This document shows positions 9,378 to 19,584 of a stretch of DNA of 64,000 nt, piece by piece (within the stretch, counting starts at the first letter, position 1; each line of letters opens with the position of its first letter). The translations under genes were made by a program, and so were the position numbers. The notes beneath the pieces are model-generated. The model was not told where the DNA came from, did not search any database, and saw only the letters and a list, made by a program, of their open reading frames with translations. Source of the DNA: Clostridium weizhouense (GTDB taxonomy: Bacteria > Bacillota > Clostridia > Clostridiales > Clostridiaceae); assembly GCF_019431045.1 (NCBI RefSeq), contig NZ_JAHXPT010000011.1, positions 62,001-126,000 on the forward strand, given 5' to 3'.

Positions 9378-10553
9378 TTAAAATACTTGGAATATAAGGA
9401 ATTTTAAATAATAGCTTTCATCTGAATTCCAAAGAATTGGATGATCACATGATTGAGTTCTAAATTCAACTTGTCTTAGCATCTTTCGTGCATCTTGGGC
9501 TGCTTCTAAAACTGTTTTTCTTAAAAGTTCTTCGCTCATATAATGAGAACAAGAACAAGTAATAAAGTATCCACCAGATTTAACTAATTTCATACCTCTT
9601 AGATTTATTTCCTTATAGCCTCTTTTAGCTGCATTAATTGTATTTTTTGATTTAGTAAATGCAGGAGGATCAAGTATTACTACATCAAATTTTTTCTCTT
9701 CTCTTGACCATGCTGGTAATACATCAAATGCATTATGACATTCAAACTTAACTGTAGCTTGTAAATTATTAAGTTCCGCATTTCTAGTAGCGCAATCAAT
9801 AGCATGTTGAGAAACATCTATACCAAGTACAGATTTAGCACCTGCAATACCTGCATTTAATGCAAATGATCCAGTATGAGTGAAACAATCTAAAACCTCT
9901 TTATCTTTACATATTCTATGTATTGCTGCTCTATTTTCTTTTTGATCTAAGAAAAAGCCTGTTTTTTGGCCATTTGCTAAATCAACTATGTATTTAACTC
10001 CATTTTCTATAATTTCAACATTAGTATCAAATTCTTCTGTTAAGAAACCTTTAGTTTGTTCTAGACCTTCAATTTCTCTAGTAGCAATATCACTTCTTTC
10101 ATAAATACCTTTAGCATTATATTCTTCAATTAATAGTTTAACTATTAAATCTCTATATTGATCCATACCTAGTGTAGAAATTTGGACTACATAATAATCT
10201 TCAAATTTATCAATAGTTAATCCAGGCAAAAAGTCTGCTTCACCAAATACAAATCTACAAGATGATGTATCAATAACCCCTTTCCTATAATCGAAGGCAG
10301 TTTTAAATCTTCTTTTAAAGAAATCTTCATCTATAGATTCATTTAAGTCTCTCGTCATTATTCTAATTGTTATTTTACTTTTATCATTTATATAACCTTT
10401 TCCAATAAAATAGCCTTTATGATTATATACTTCTACAATATCCCCATTTTGGTATTCACCATCATATTCATTAATTTCATCAGTATATATCCAAGGACGA
10501 CCATGCTCAGCTTTCCCACTACGTCCTTTATGTAAATAAAATTTACTTGCCAT
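9378..10553 (-). CDS. Class I rRNA methyltransferase, RlmI-like
   Basis: The first 80 residues are a PUA-like RNA-binding domain (GRPWIYTDEI, GDIVEVYNHKG). A Rossmann methyltransferase domain follows: GQKTGFFLDQKENR, SAM-binding DCFTHTGSFALNAG, VVILDPPAFTKSK, and the Cys-containing ITCSCSHYM. This is the layout of RlmI, which makes m5C in 23S rRNA (position 1962 in E. coli); the position in this organism is inferred. The reading frame extends to a TTG at 10574, but the ribosome site (GGAAGGAG) lies inside that extension, so the ATG at 10553 is preferred (391 residues, MASKFYLHKG). Confidence 0.85.
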   Translation of the reverse strand: MASKFYLHKGRSGKAEHGRPWIYTDEINEYDGEYQNGDIVEVYNHKGYFIGKGYINDKSKITIRIMTRDLNESIDEDFFKRRFKTAFDYRKGVIDTSSCRFVFGEADFLPGLTIDKFEDYYVVQISTLGMDQYRDLIVKLLIEEYNAKGIYERSDIATREIEGLEQTKGFLTEEFDTNVEIIENGVKYIVDLANGQKTGFFLDQKENRAAIHRICKDKEVLDCFTHTGSFALNAGIAGAKSVLGIDVSQHAIDCATRNAELNNLQATVKFECHNAFDVLPAWSREEKKFDVVILDPPAFTKSKNTINAAKRGYKEINLRGMKLVKSGGYFITCSCSHYMSEELLRKTVLEAAQDARKMLRQVEFRTQSCDHPILWNSDESYYLKFLIFQVF

Positions 10554-10785
10554 ATTATAAAAGACTCCTTCCAAAATAATTATTATATTTAATAATAGGC
10601 ATTATTTATGAATTACTAAAATAAATTTTTTTCTAAATTAGTATAATAATTTTTTAATTAAAATAAAACCTAAAAAAATTATAAACCAGAATAAAACTGA
10701 TTTATAATCTTTCTTAAATATCTCATATGATTATAACATAATAATTATCTAATATTTAATTATTTTATTATGTTTAAAAATATAA

Positions 10786-10998
10786 CTAATTATTTAAATT
10801 TTTAATTAAATCTTTGATTTTTTCAGCACATCTTTGTCCTTTACAACACCCTAATCCAGCACCAGTATCTTTTTGAACATCTTCATAAGTTTTAGCACCG
10901 TTTTTTATAGATTGTTTAATTTTAGATCTAGTTACACTTTTGCAAATACAAGTCTTTGTTAATTTATCTAAAATTTCTTCATTTAAATTATTATTCAT
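10786..10998 (-). CDS. BFD-like [2Fe-2S]-binding protein
   Basis: A 70-residue protein with the four cysteines of the bacterioferritin-associated ferredoxin (BFD) fold: CIC near residue 17-19 and CCKGQRC near 51-57, separated by TRSKIKQSIKNGAKTYEDVQ. Such domains bind one [2Fe-2S] cluster and often pass electrons to ferritins or form part of NirB-type enzymes; the partner here is unknown. ATG with an AAGGAGA ribosome site. It stands alone on the minus strand. Confidence 0.8.
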   Translation of the reverse strand: MNNNLNEEILDKLTKTCICKSVTRSKIKQSIKNGAKTYEDVQKDTGAGLGCCKGQRCAEKIKDLIKNLNN

Positions 10999-11371
10999 AA
11001 ATTCTCTCCTTAAAATTCATTTTATTATTATAATTAAAACATTATATTATTGAATAGTAAATATCAATTAATAAAATATATTATAAGTTAATTATTATTT
11101 TAAATAATTAACTTATAATATAATAGCTTAAAACATAAATAAATAAATATGCATTTTAATTATTTTATATAACTAAAATTATATTTTTATTAAACAAACA
11201 ACTATAAAAATATAGAAAATCAATTTAAAAGTAAAAAAATCATAAATTGTTATATTTATAATAGGATTTTTTTATGTTATCTTTTTTTATAAAAATCATT
11301 ATGTTATAATTACCTATATAATAAAAATTAAGTAAAACAGTAAAAAAATTCAAATAAGGGGGACAGTTTTA
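10999..11371. other. Long AT-rich divergent intergenic region
   Basis: This 373-bp stretch separates the minus-strand BFD gene from the plus-strand nucleotidase gene and should contain both promoters. It holds one perfect 20-bp-arm palindrome at 11077-11122. No reading frame or recognisable RNA was seen in the rest. Confidence 0.6.
11077..11122. repeat. Perfect AT-rich palindrome with 20-bp arms
   Basis: The arms are 11077-11096 and 11103-11122 with a 6-base loop (ATTTTA). It lies between divergent genes, so it is not an obvious terminator for either. It could be a cruciform, an operator, or a terminator for an unseen short transcript. Confidence 0.7.
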
Positions 11372-13432
11372 ATGTTTAGACGACTTAAAAACAAAAAATT
11401 TTTATCATCGATAGTAGCATCAATGATGGTATTTACTTTATTTACACCGATAACAGTAAAAGCAGATACTAAAACTGATACTAATAATGAAGTTATTGAT
11501 TTAACTGGAGATGAAACAGTTAATGGTAACAAAGATGTTCTTTTGGCCAAAGATGGAAACGTTAACTTGCAAATTTTAACAACTACAGATTCTCATGGTA
11601 GATTTCTACCATATGACTATGCTGTAAATGTGGCTGATAATTCAGGAAGTCTTGCACAAATATCAACTGCAGTTAATGATTTAAGATCTAAAAATCCTAA
11701 TAATACAATTGTTGTTGATGCAGGAGATATTATTCAAGACAATTCAGAATCATTATTTATAAATGATTCAAATAACCCAATGATAACTGCTATGAATAAA
11801 ATAGGATATGATACTATTACTTTGGGAAATCATGAATTCAATTACGGTATACCAGCTTTAAAAAATATAATGAAACAATTTAATGGTACTGTATTAGGTG
11901 GAAATGTATATGATACTGATGGCAAAACAAGAATTGCAGCACCATATAAAATAGTTGAAAGAAGTGGAGTTAAAGTAGGAATAATAGGTATGGTAACACC
12001 TAATATAACTAAATGGGATGCGGCTAATTTAAAAGGATACAAAGTTACTAACCCTGTAGAAGAAACTAAAGCTGCAATTGCGGAACTTAAAAAGCAAAAT
12101 GTAAACACAATAATAGCTGTTAATCATATTGGTGAGACACAAGAATATGGTACTGAAGGATCAAGTGCTATTGATATATTAGAAGAATGTCCAGAAATAA
12201 CTGCTTTTGTTGCAGCACATTATCATGTGAAAATAGCTGGAGACTATTATTATGATCATAAGATATACTCTTTAGATGCTAGCAAAAATAAAGTTACAGC
12301 AGTAACAAAAGATGGAACAATTACAGATGCAACTATGGAAGATTACAATAAAGCAAAAGCTAATGGAACAGTAATAATTGAAGCATATAAATGGGCTAAA
12401 ACTCTTGGACAAATTAATATTAATTTAACTAAAAATTCTAATGGAGAATATGTAGTTGCAAATAAAGGAGCAGATATTACAACAAAGCTTTATGATATGG
12501 CTCCTAAAAATGGAACTGCTGTTCAAGCTGATAATGAACTTACAAAATCATTAGCAAGTTATAATCAAAGAGCAATTGATGATGCTAATACACCAATTGG
12601 TACATTGAAAGATGGAAATTTAACACCACCAAATGAAATTAAAGGAATAGATCAAGCAAAACTTCAACCTACACCAATGCTTACTTTAATTCATAATGTT
12701 CAAATGTATTATGGTGAAAAAGTAGCAAATCATAAAATAGATGTTTCATCTGCAGCAGTATTTAAAGATGGACAAAACATAGCAGCAGGAACTATTAAGA
12801 AATGTGATACTGCTAATATATATAAATTTGATAATACATTATATGTTCTTAAAATGACAGGAAGTCAACTTAAGAAATATATGGAATGGTCTTTTGGTTA
12901 TTACAATAAATATAACCCTGGAGATTTAACTGTTTCATTTAATAAAGCTATACCAGGATACAATTTTGATATGTTTGGTGGCATAAAATATAATGTAGAT
13001 GTATCAAAAGATGTTGGAAATAGAGTAGTTAATTTAACAAGAAATGATGGAAGTAAAATAAATGATTCAGATGAACTTTATGTAACAGTTAATAACTATA
13101 GAGGTGGAACTCAATTATTAACGCCTGGAGTTATATTTAAAGAAGGAGAAGCTCTTCCAACTTTTGTAGGAAAATCAGAAGAAACTGCTGGATTAGGTGA
13201 TGGAAGAATAAGAGATTTAATTGGAAAATATATAAATGAAGTTAAGGGCGGAACTATAACTCCTGAATGTGATAATAACTGGAGTATTATAGGTAACAAT
13301 TGGGATAAAGAACAAAGAAAAAAAGCAATACAATGTATTAATAATGGAAGTGTAACTTTATCTGGAGTTGCAGAAGAACAAACATCTTCTAATTCAAAAT
13401 CTGTAACTTGGGATGATGTAAAAAATAAATAA
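11372..13432 (+). CDS. Secreted 2',3'-cyclic-nucleotide phosphodiesterase / 5'-nucleotidase family protein
   Basis: A signal peptide covers about residues 1-32 (basic start, hydrophobic core, cut near VKAD). Residues about 60-350 are a calcineurin-like metallophosphatase domain: TTTDSHGRF, DAGDIIQ, LGNHEFNYG, NHIGE and AAHYH supply metal ligands. The last His motif is AAHYH where GHxH is usual, and both His are kept. A 5'-nucleotidase C-terminal substrate domain follows (about 400-600; MLTLIHNVQMYY, KMTGSQLKKYMEW). The family (CpdB/UshA/YfkN) salvages phosphate and nucleosides from extracellular nucleotides. No sortase motif or wall-binding repeat is visible, so it is probably released. RBS AAGGGGGA. 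Confidence 0.85.
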   Translation: MFRRLKNKKFLSSIVASMMVFTLFTPITVKADTKTDTNNEVIDLTGDETVNGNKDVLLAKDGNVNLQILTTTDSHGRFLPYDYAVNVADNSGSLAQISTAVNDLRSKNPNNTIVVDAGDIIQDNSESLFINDSNNPMITAMNKIGYDTITLGNHEFNYGIPALKNIMKQFNGTVLGGNVYDTDGKTRIAAPYKIVERSGVKVGIIGMVTPNITKWDAANLKGYKVTNPVEETKAAIAELKKQNVNTIIAVNHIGETQEYGTEGSSAIDILEECPEITAFVAAHYHVKIAGDYYYDHKIYSLDASKNKVTAVTKDGTITDATMEDYNKAKANGTVIIEAYKWAKTLGQININLTKNSNGEYVVANKGADITTKLYDMAPKNGTAVQADNELTKSLASYNQRAIDDANTPIGTLKDGNLTPPNEIKGIDQAKLQPTPMLTLIHNVQMYYGEKVANHKIDVSSAAVFKDGQNIAAGTIKKCDTANIYKFDNTLYVLKMTGSQLKKYMEWSFGYYNKYNPGDLTVSFNKAIPGYNFDMFGGIKYNVDVSKDVGNRVVNLTRNDGSKINDSDELYVTVNNYRGGTQLLTPGVIFKEGEALPTFVGKSEETAGLGDGRIRDLIGKYINEVKGGTITPECDNNWSIIGNNWDKEQRKKAIQCINNGSVTLSGVAEEQTSSNSKSVTWDDVKNK

Positions 13433-13485
13433 AAATTAAGTTTTACCACTAAGTAAATATAAAAATAAATTTTAAAAAAGATTGT

Positions 13486-13524
13486 AAAGTCATAGGGGTT
13501 AAATTATTGTATCTCTATGACTTT
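13486..13524 (+). terminator. Terminator after the nucleotidase gene
   Basis: Inverted repeat AAAGTCATAG (13486) with CTATGACTTT (13515). Confidence 0.7.
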
Positions 13525-13616
13525 GCTTTGTTTTAAATATAATATTAAAAAAATAGTTATGTTTTAAATGAAAATTGATACTATTTTAAAACATTGTACA
13601 AACAATAGGAGTAATT

Positions 13617-14786
13617 ATGAAAAAAGTAAACAGAAATAAGTATATATGTATAACTACATTAGCAATAATTATAATAGGATTATTTACATTTTCAATTGTA
13701 GAAAGTAATAAGCAAAGATTTAATATTAATAGTAATTACTTTTTTGCAAAAGCAAGAGTAGATAAAATAGATTATGATGATACTAATAAATTAGAAGATG
13801 AAAACAATCAGGTACTACAAACTAAGCAGGAATTTGAAATTACAATACTTAATGGTAATCATAAAGGTGAAAAATATAAGATTAGAAATACTATAGAAGC
13901 TATAGATATACATAGAATAATTGTTAGCGAGAATGATGAAATATTAATAAATTATACTATTTCGGATAAAGATGAAACAATAAATTCAATACATTTATAT
14001 GAGATAGTTAGGGAAAGCTATTTATATATTTTAATAGGAATATTTATATTATCTGTTATTTTAATTTGTGGTAAAAAAGGTGTTAAATCAATAATAACTC
14101 TGATTTTTACAGGTTTTATGATAATAAAAGTATTACTTCCAATATTAATTAGTGGATTTAATCCATTAATAGCAACAATTATAGTATGTATTGTAACTGT
14201 AGCATCTTCATTATTTTTTATAAATGGAATAAATAAAAAAACAATAGTTTCAATACTTGGAACAACTGGAGGCATAATAATTGCAACTATTACAGCAATT
14301 ATTATAGGTAACTTGTGCAAAATAACAGGGCTTGCTGAAACTGAATCCCAAATGATAGCATATGCTAATGCGAGTATAGGGCTTAACTTTAAGCAGATAA
14401 TGTTTTCTGCTATAGTAATTGGTGCTCTAGGAGCTGTTATGGATGTGAGTGTGTCAATTACGTCAGCTATGGATGAGGTATTACAGATTAAAAGTAATAT
14501 AACAAAAAAAGATTTTATAAAAAGTGGTATGAATATAGGTAAAGATATTATAGGTGCTATGTCTAATACTTTAATTTTGGCTTATGCAGGAGGAGCATTT
14601 AGTTTAATATTTTTACTTGCAGCTCAAAAAATGACTTATGCAACTATTGTTAATATGGAGATAATAACAACAGAAATAATAACAGCTTTTGCAGGTAGTC
14701 TTGGAATTGTTTGGACTGTGCCTATTACAGTGTTTGCAATGGCCACTTTAGTTTTTAGAAATAAGTTTAAAACTATAAAAAAATAA
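13617..14786 (+). CDS. YibE/F-family membrane protein
   Basis: A 389-residue protein with an N-terminal membrane anchor (about 9-27), an outside region (about 30-125), then about seven or eight transmembrane segments. The motif GALGAVMDVSVSITSAMDEV (about residues 268-287) and the late AYAGGAFSLIFLLAA segment are hallmarks of YibE/F proteins. Function is unknown in the family; a transport role is often supposed. ATG start with AGGAG upstream. It is a single gene between a terminator and the ileS leader. Confidence 0.8.
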   Translation: MKKVNRNKYICITTLAIIIIGLFTFSIVESNKQRFNINSNYFFAKARVDKIDYDDTNKLEDENNQVLQTKQEFEITILNGNHKGEKYKIRNTIEAIDIHRIIVSENDEILINYTISDKDETINSIHLYEIVRESYLYILIGIFILSVILICGKKGVKSIITLIFTGFMIIKVLLPILISGFNPLIATIIVCIVTVASSLFFINGINKKTIVSILGTTGGIIIATITAIIIGNLCKITGLAETESQMIAYANASIGLNFKQIMFSAIVIGALGAVMDVSVSITSAMDEVLQIKSNITKKDFIKSGMNIGKDIIGAMSNTLILAYAGGAFSLIFLLAAQKMTYATIVNMEIITTEIITAFAGSLGIVWTVPITVFAMATLVFRNKFKTIKK

Positions 14787-14801
14787 ATTTAAAACCATCA
14801 A

Positions 14802-14830
14802 TTGACATTTAAATAACGTTAATATATAAT
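14802..14830 (+). promoter_or_regulatory. Sigma-A promoter for the ileS leader
   Basis: TTGACA (14802-14807) and TATAAT (14825-14830) match both consensus hexamers exactly with a 17-base spacer. Transcription should start near 14837, just before the T-box leader. Confidence 0.85.
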
Positions 14831-14844
14831 GATTACAATAAAAG

Positions 14845-15098
14845 ACTGTGATTAGGAAAAGTATTTTAAATTCAACTTTTAGAGAGTAGCTGTTTGGTGC
14901 AAAGCTATAGGAGAATTAAGAGAAAATCACCTAGGAGTTAGAGGCTGAAAGGTTTTACCGATTAAGTTTTCTCGTTAGCCAGCGTTAAAGGATAGAGTAT
15001 GTTTGTACTTGAAATGAGACATTTAATAATTATATTGAATGTTTACCTTAGGTGGTTTGCGAATTCAACTTCGTCCTGTGGGATGGAGTTTTTTTTAT
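14845..15098 (+). ncRNA. T-box leader, isoleucine-specific, upstream of ileS
   Basis: The leader has the parts of a T-box riboswitch. Stem I is closed by GTGATT with AATCAC and contains AGAGAGTAGCTG and TTTGGTGCAAAGC. The T-box core is TTAGGTGGTTTGCG (about 15048-15061), whose TGGT bulge would pair with a tRNA ending ACCA. A terminator hairpin (15067-15090) is followed by a run of eight T. The likely specifier is ATC within AAAATCACC near 14926, followed by A as usual. Uncharged tRNA-Ile would stabilise the antiterminator and allow ileS transcription. The T-box call is firm; the specifier position is inferred. Confidence 0.9.
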
Positions 15099-15128
15099 AG
15101 TCAATTTACATTGAAAGGGGAAAAGATA

Positions 15129-18100
15129 ATGTACAATAAAGTAGATTCTACAAAGAGTAATGTAAGTATGGAAAAAGATATTGCAAAACTTTGGAGAGAA
15201 AAAAACATTATACAAAAGAATTTTGATTCTAATCAAGATGGAGAATATTTCACTTTTTATGATGGTCCTCCAACAGCAAATGGAAAGCCACACGTTGGTC
15301 ATATATTAACAAGAGTTATGAAAGATATAATCCCAAGATATAAAGTTATGAAGGGATATCAAGTTTTAAGAAAAGCTGGTTGGGATACTCATGGTCTTCC
15401 AGTAGAATTAGAAATAGAAAAGAAACTTGGAATTTCAGGTAAAGAACAAATTGAAGATTTCGGAGTAGAAAAATTTATTAAAGAATGTAAAGATAGTGTA
15501 TTCTCATATGTAAGTCTATGGGAAAAAATGTCTGAACAAATCGGTTATTGGGTTGATATGGATGATCCATATGTAACTTATCATGATAACTATATTGAAT
15601 CTGAATGGTGGGCTTTAAAGCAATTATGGAATAAAAAATTATTATACAAAGGTCATAAAGTAATGCCTTACTGTCCAAGATGTGGAACAGCTTTATCATC
15701 TCACGAAGTTGCTCAAGGATATAAAGATGTTAAAGATTTGACTGCAACAGCTAAATTCAAAGTTGTAGGAGAAGAAAACAAGTATATTTTAGCTTGGACA
15801 ACAACTCCTTGGACATTACCGTCTAACTTAGCTTTATGTATAAACAAAGCATATACATATTGTGAAGTTCAAGTTGGAGAAGAAGTTTATATTTTAGCTA
15901 AAGATTTACTAGGAAAAGTTTTAGGCGATACAGAATATGAATTAATTAAAGAGTTTAAAGGTGAAGAACTATTAGGAGTTAAATACGAACAACTATTACC
16001 TTTTGCAAAGGTTGAAGGTAAAGCATTTGAAGTAATCCATGGAGATTATGTAACATTAACAGATGGTACTGGTATAGTACATATCGCTCCAGCTTATGGT
16101 GAAGATGATAGTCTTGTTGCTAAGAAAAATGGAATTACATTTATAAACTTAGTAGATACAAATGGTAACTTTGTTGAAGAAGTAACTCCATGGGCAGGAA
16201 AGTTTGTTAAGAAATGTGATGATAGTATTGTTAAATATCTAGAAGAACATAATAAATTATTTAATGCCCACAGACATATGCATTCATACCCACATTGTTG
16301 GAGATGTGATACACCATTATTATACTATCCAAAAGATAGCTGGTTTGTTGCAATGACTGAAATGAGAGATAAATTATTAGCAAACAATAATAAGATAAAT
16401 TGGTATCCTGATAATATTAGAACAGGAAGATTTGGTAAATTCCTTGAAAATGTTATTGATTGGGGTATTTCAAGAGATAGATACTGGGGAACACCTCTAC
16501 CAATATGGAATTGTGAATGTGGTCATAAAGAATGTATTGGAAGTAGAGAAGAATTAGAAGCTAAATCAACTACAGAGTGTAAGGGTATAGAATTACACAA
16601 ACCTTATGTTGATGCAATTAAATTAAAATGCCCAGAGTGTGGAAAAGAAATGACTAGAACTCATGAAGTAATTGATTGCTGGTTTGATTCTGGCTCAATG
16701 CCTTTTGCACAATGGCATTATCCATTTGAAAATAAAGAAACTTTTGAAAAGAATTTCCCAGCTCAATTTATATCAGAAGCTGTTGACCAAACAAGAGGAT
16801 GGTTCTATACATTACTTGCAATATCAACATGTTTATTTGATACAAACCCATTTGAAAATTGTATAGTGTTAGGTCACGTTTTAGATAAAAAAGGACTTAA
16901 GATGTCTAAGTCTAAGGGAAATGTTGTAGATCCATTTGAAGTATTAGATAGTCAAGGAGCAGATGCTACAAGATGGCATTTCTATACTGCAAGTGCACCA
17001 TGGCTTCCAACAAGATTCTCAACTGACGATGTTGCAGAAACTCAAAGAAAATTCTTAGGTACATTATGGAATGTATATTCATTCTATGTTTTATATGCAG
17101 ATATAGATAAATTTGATCCAACTAAATATGCTGATTTTGTATCAGATAATGTAATGGATAAATGGATTATATCTAAATTAAATACATTAATTGCAACTGT
17201 TGATGAAGGATTAAGTTCTTATAAAATAACTCAATCAGCATTAGCAATTGAAGAATTTACAGATGAATTATCAAATTGGTATGTAAGAAGAAATAGAGCT
17301 AGATACTGGTCTCAAGAATTAACAGATGATAAGATTGGTGCATATGTAACTTTATATAAAGTATTAACGAATCTAGTTAAGATAGCATCACCATTTGTTC
17401 CATTTATGACAGAAGAAATTTATCAAAATTTAGTTGTAAATCTTGATAAAAATGCACCAGAAAGTATTCATTTATGTAAATGGCCTGAAGTAAATAGTGA
17501 TGCTGTAAATAAAGAGTTAGAAGAAGAAATGGATTTAGCTTATACACTTGTTAAGCTTGGAAGAAGTGCTAGAAATGCTGCTAATATTAAGAATAGACAG
17601 CCACTTTCAGAAATTCTTATTTCAACAAATTCTTTACCAGAATACTATGGCGATATTGTTAAAGAAGAGTTAAATATTAAGATGGTTGAACTTGGAGCAG
17701 ATTTATCAAAATATGTTAACTTTGAAATTAAACCTAACTTACCTGTATTAGGTAAGGCTTATGGTAAGTTAATACCACAAATCAGAAAAGCAATTTCAGA
17801 AAAAGATCAAATGGAATTAGCTCAAAAGATTCAAAATGGTGATAGTGAAACTATTGAAGTTAATGGAACAGAAATAGTTCTTACAAATGAAAATCTTTTA
17901 ATTACAATGCAAGGATTAGAAGGATATGCATTTGCAGGTGAAGGACATATAGGTGTAGTATTAGATACAACAATTACATCAGAACTTCAAGAAGAAGGTC
18001 ATGTAAGAGAAATTATTTCAAAGATTCAAAATATGAGAAAAGATAAAGGCTTTGAAGTATCTGACAAAATAAAACTTTATGTTGCTAATAATGACTCATT

Positions 18101-18242
18101 ATTAAATATAATTGAAAAATTTGCAGAAACTATAAAGAAAGAAACATTAACTTGTGATATTATTTATAATGAAGAAAAAGAGTATACAGAAACTATTATA
18201 AATGGTGAAAAGTTAGAAATGACAGTTAAAGTAATTAAGTAG
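15129..18242 (+). CDS. ileS: Isoleucyl-tRNA synthetase
   Basis: IleRS charges tRNA-Ile. The class I motifs are HVGH (residues 55-58) and KMSKSKGN (about 593-600). The CP1 editing domain contains [10 protein letters not shown] and [16 protein letters not shown]. The 1037-residue size and the C-terminal region after the anticodon-binding domain fit the longer, eukaryote-like IleRS form found in many clostridia. An upstream open frame to 15039 exists, but those bases are the T-box terminator region. The ATG at 15129, after AAAGGGGAAAAG, is the true start ([10 protein letters not shown]). The gene is regulated by the T-box leader and ends with a strong hairpin. Confidence 0.96.
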   Translation: MYNKVDSTKSNVSMEKDIAKLWREKNIIQKNFDSNQDGEYFTFYDGPPTANGKPHVGHILTRVMKDIIPRYKVMKGYQVLRKAGWDTHGLPVELEIEKKLGISGKEQIEDFGVEKFIKECKDSVFSYVSLWEKMSEQIGYWVDMDDPYVTYHDNYIESEWWALKQLWNKKLLYKGHKVMPYCPRCGTALSSHEVAQGYKDVKDLTATAKFKVVGEENKYILAWTTTPWTLPSNLALCINKAYTYCEVQVGEEVYILAKDLLGKVLGDTEYELIKEFKGEELLGVKYEQLLPFAKVEGKAFEVIHGDYVTLTDGTGIVHIAPAYGEDDSLVAKKNGITFINLVDTNGNFVEEVTPWAGKFVKKCDDSIVKYLEEHNKLFNAHRHMHSYPHCWRCDTPLLYYPKDSWFVAMTEMRDKLLANNNKINWYPDNIRTGRFGKFLENVIDWGISRDRYWGTPLPIWNCECGHKECIGSREELEAKSTTECKGIELHKPYVDAIKLKCPECGKEMTRTHEVIDCWFDSGSMPFAQWHYPFENKETFEKNFPAQFISEAVDQTRGWFYTLLAISTCLFDTNPFENCIVLGHVLDKKGLKMSKSKGNVVDPFEVLDSQGADATRWHFYTASAPWLPTRFSTDDVAETQRKFLGTLWNVYSFYVLYADIDKFDPTKYADFVSDNVMDKWIISKLNTLIATVDEGLSSYKITQSALAIEEFTDELSNWYVRRNRARYWSQELTDDKIGAYVTLYKVLTNLVKIASPFVPFMTEEIYQNLVVNLDKNAPESIHLCKWPEVNSDAVNKELEEEMDLAYTLVKLGRSARNAANIKNRQPLSEILISTNSLPEYYGDIVKEELNIKMVELGADLSKYVNFEIKPNLPVLGKAYGKLIPQIRKAISEKDQMELAQKIQNGDSETIEVNGTEIVLTNENLLITMQGLEGYAFAGEGHIGVVLDTTITSELQEEGHVREIISKIQNMRKDKGFEVSDKIKLYVANNDSLLNIIEKFAETIKKETLTCDIIYNEEKEYTETIINGEKLEMTVKVIK

Positions 18243-18252
18243 ATATATAGTT

Positions 18253-18294
18253 AAAGGCTAGAATCTAAAGGACTCCTTTTGATATCTAGCCTTT
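18253..18294 (+). terminator. Terminator after ileS
   Basis: Inverted repeat AAAGGCTAGA (18253) with TCTAGCCTTT (18285), then a T-rich tail. Confidence 0.8.
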
Positions 18295-18395
18295 ATATTT
18301 GCAGAAAAATCACTATTTATCAACAAGTTTCTTGATTTTTATAAGATAATATTAGTATAATTAATTATCTAGAATAATATAAAGGAGGAATTAGT

Positions 18396-19394
18396 ATGGC
18401 TACTTCTATTAAAGATGTTGCTAAAGAAGCAGGTGTTTCAATTGCAACAGTTTCTAGAGTGTTAAACGATATAGATGTCGTTAATGAGGATACTAAGAAA
18501 AAAGTATTAGATGCAATAAAGTTATTAGGATATAGACCAAACATAATTGCTAGAAGTCTAAAAACGCAAAAGACCAAAACAATAGGTATATTATTACCAG
18601 ATGTATCAAATCAGTTTTATCCTGAAATTGTTAGAGGTGCAGAAGATGTTTCTAACATATATGACTATAATGTGATTTTATGTAATTCTGATCTTGATAT
18701 AGAAAAAGAAAAAGAATATTTAAGAGTTCTTAAAGAAAAAATGGTTGATGGAGTACTTTATATGAGTAGTTCACTTCAAGAAGAAATATTAGATCTTATT
18801 AATGAATTAGATTTAAAGACAGTACTTGTTGAAACAAAAGATAAAGAAGGAAAACTTCCAAGTGTTACAATAGATAACATTAAAGGAAGTTATGATAGTA
18901 CTAAGTATTTAATTTCTAAGGGGTTAAAAAATATTGCTTTTGTTGGTACTAAGAAAAACAATATGAATGCTTGGGGAGACAGATATCTAGGTTACGAAAA
19001 AGCATTAAAAGAAGCAGGCATTGAAGTAAATGAAGATTTAATCTATCTTGATACAATAAAAGTAAAATCAGGATATGAAGCTGTAGACGAATTCATAAAA
19101 AAAGGAATTAAAGTTGATGGTGTTGTATGCGCTTCTGATGAAATAGCAATGGGTGTTATTAATAGATTTAGAGAAAAAGGAATTAATACACCTAATGATG
19201 TTAGTGTTATTGGTTTTAATGATAATTATGCTGCATCAATTTTCTATCCTAAAATAACAACTATCTCTCAACCAACATATGATATGGGGTCAGTTGCTAT
19301 GAGAATGCTTATAAAACTTTTAAATCAAAATGAATTAGAAGAATCACATTATGTTTTAGAGCATGAGTTGATAGAAAGAGAAAGTACGATTTAA
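18396..19394 (+). CDS. LacI-family transcriptional regulator
   Basis: The N-terminal helix-turn-helix is TSIKDVAKEAGVSIATVSRVLN (residues 3-24), followed by the hinge YRPNIIARSLKTQKTKTIGI. Residues about 60-330 are a periplasmic-binding-protein-like effector domain (LLPDVSNQFYPEIVRGAED, VIGFNDNYAASIFYPKITTISQP). Length of 332 is typical. No sugar genes are adjacent, so target and ligand are unknown; a CcpA-like global role cannot be excluded. ATG start with AAAGGAGG. Confidence 0.88.
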   Translation: MATSIKDVAKEAGVSIATVSRVLNDIDVVNEDTKKKVLDAIKLLGYRPNIIARSLKTQKTKTIGILLPDVSNQFYPEIVRGAEDVSNIYDYNVILCNSDLDIEKEKEYLRVLKEKMVDGVLYMSSSLQEEILDLINELDLKTVLVETKDKEGKLPSVTIDNIKGSYDSTKYLISKGLKNIAFVGTKKNNMNAWGDRYLGYEKALKEAGIEVNEDLIYLDTIKVKSGYEAVDEFIKKGIKVDGVVCASDEIAMGVINRFREKGINTPNDVSVIGFNDNYAASIFYPKITTISQPTYDMGSVAMRMLIKLLNQNELEESHYVLEHELIERESTI

Positions 19395-19419
19395 TTATAA
19401 ACATAATAATTAATACCAT

Positions 19420-19448
19420 AATGCCTTAAAAATAAGGCATTATTTTTT
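19420..19448 (+). terminator. Terminator after the LacI-family gene
   Basis: Inverted repeat AATGCCTTA with TAAGGCATT (19420-19441), followed by a run of seven T. Confidence 0.85.
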
Positions 19449-19584
19449 TAGGAATATTTTAAGTGAATACTAGTTGTTTAATATAAAATACATAGAAATA
19501 TAAAAGTATATACACAATTGTAACTAAAAATAAAAAATGATAAAATAATTAGTATTGCAATTATATATAAAAAGGGGGATTTTC

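Noticed and set aside
15039-15128. N-terminal extension of ileS in the open frame
   Set aside because: These bases are the T-box core and terminator; the ribosome site directly precedes the ATG at 15129.
16672-16866. 64-codon plus-strand frame inside ileS
   Set aside because: A shadow in another frame of a strongly supported gene.
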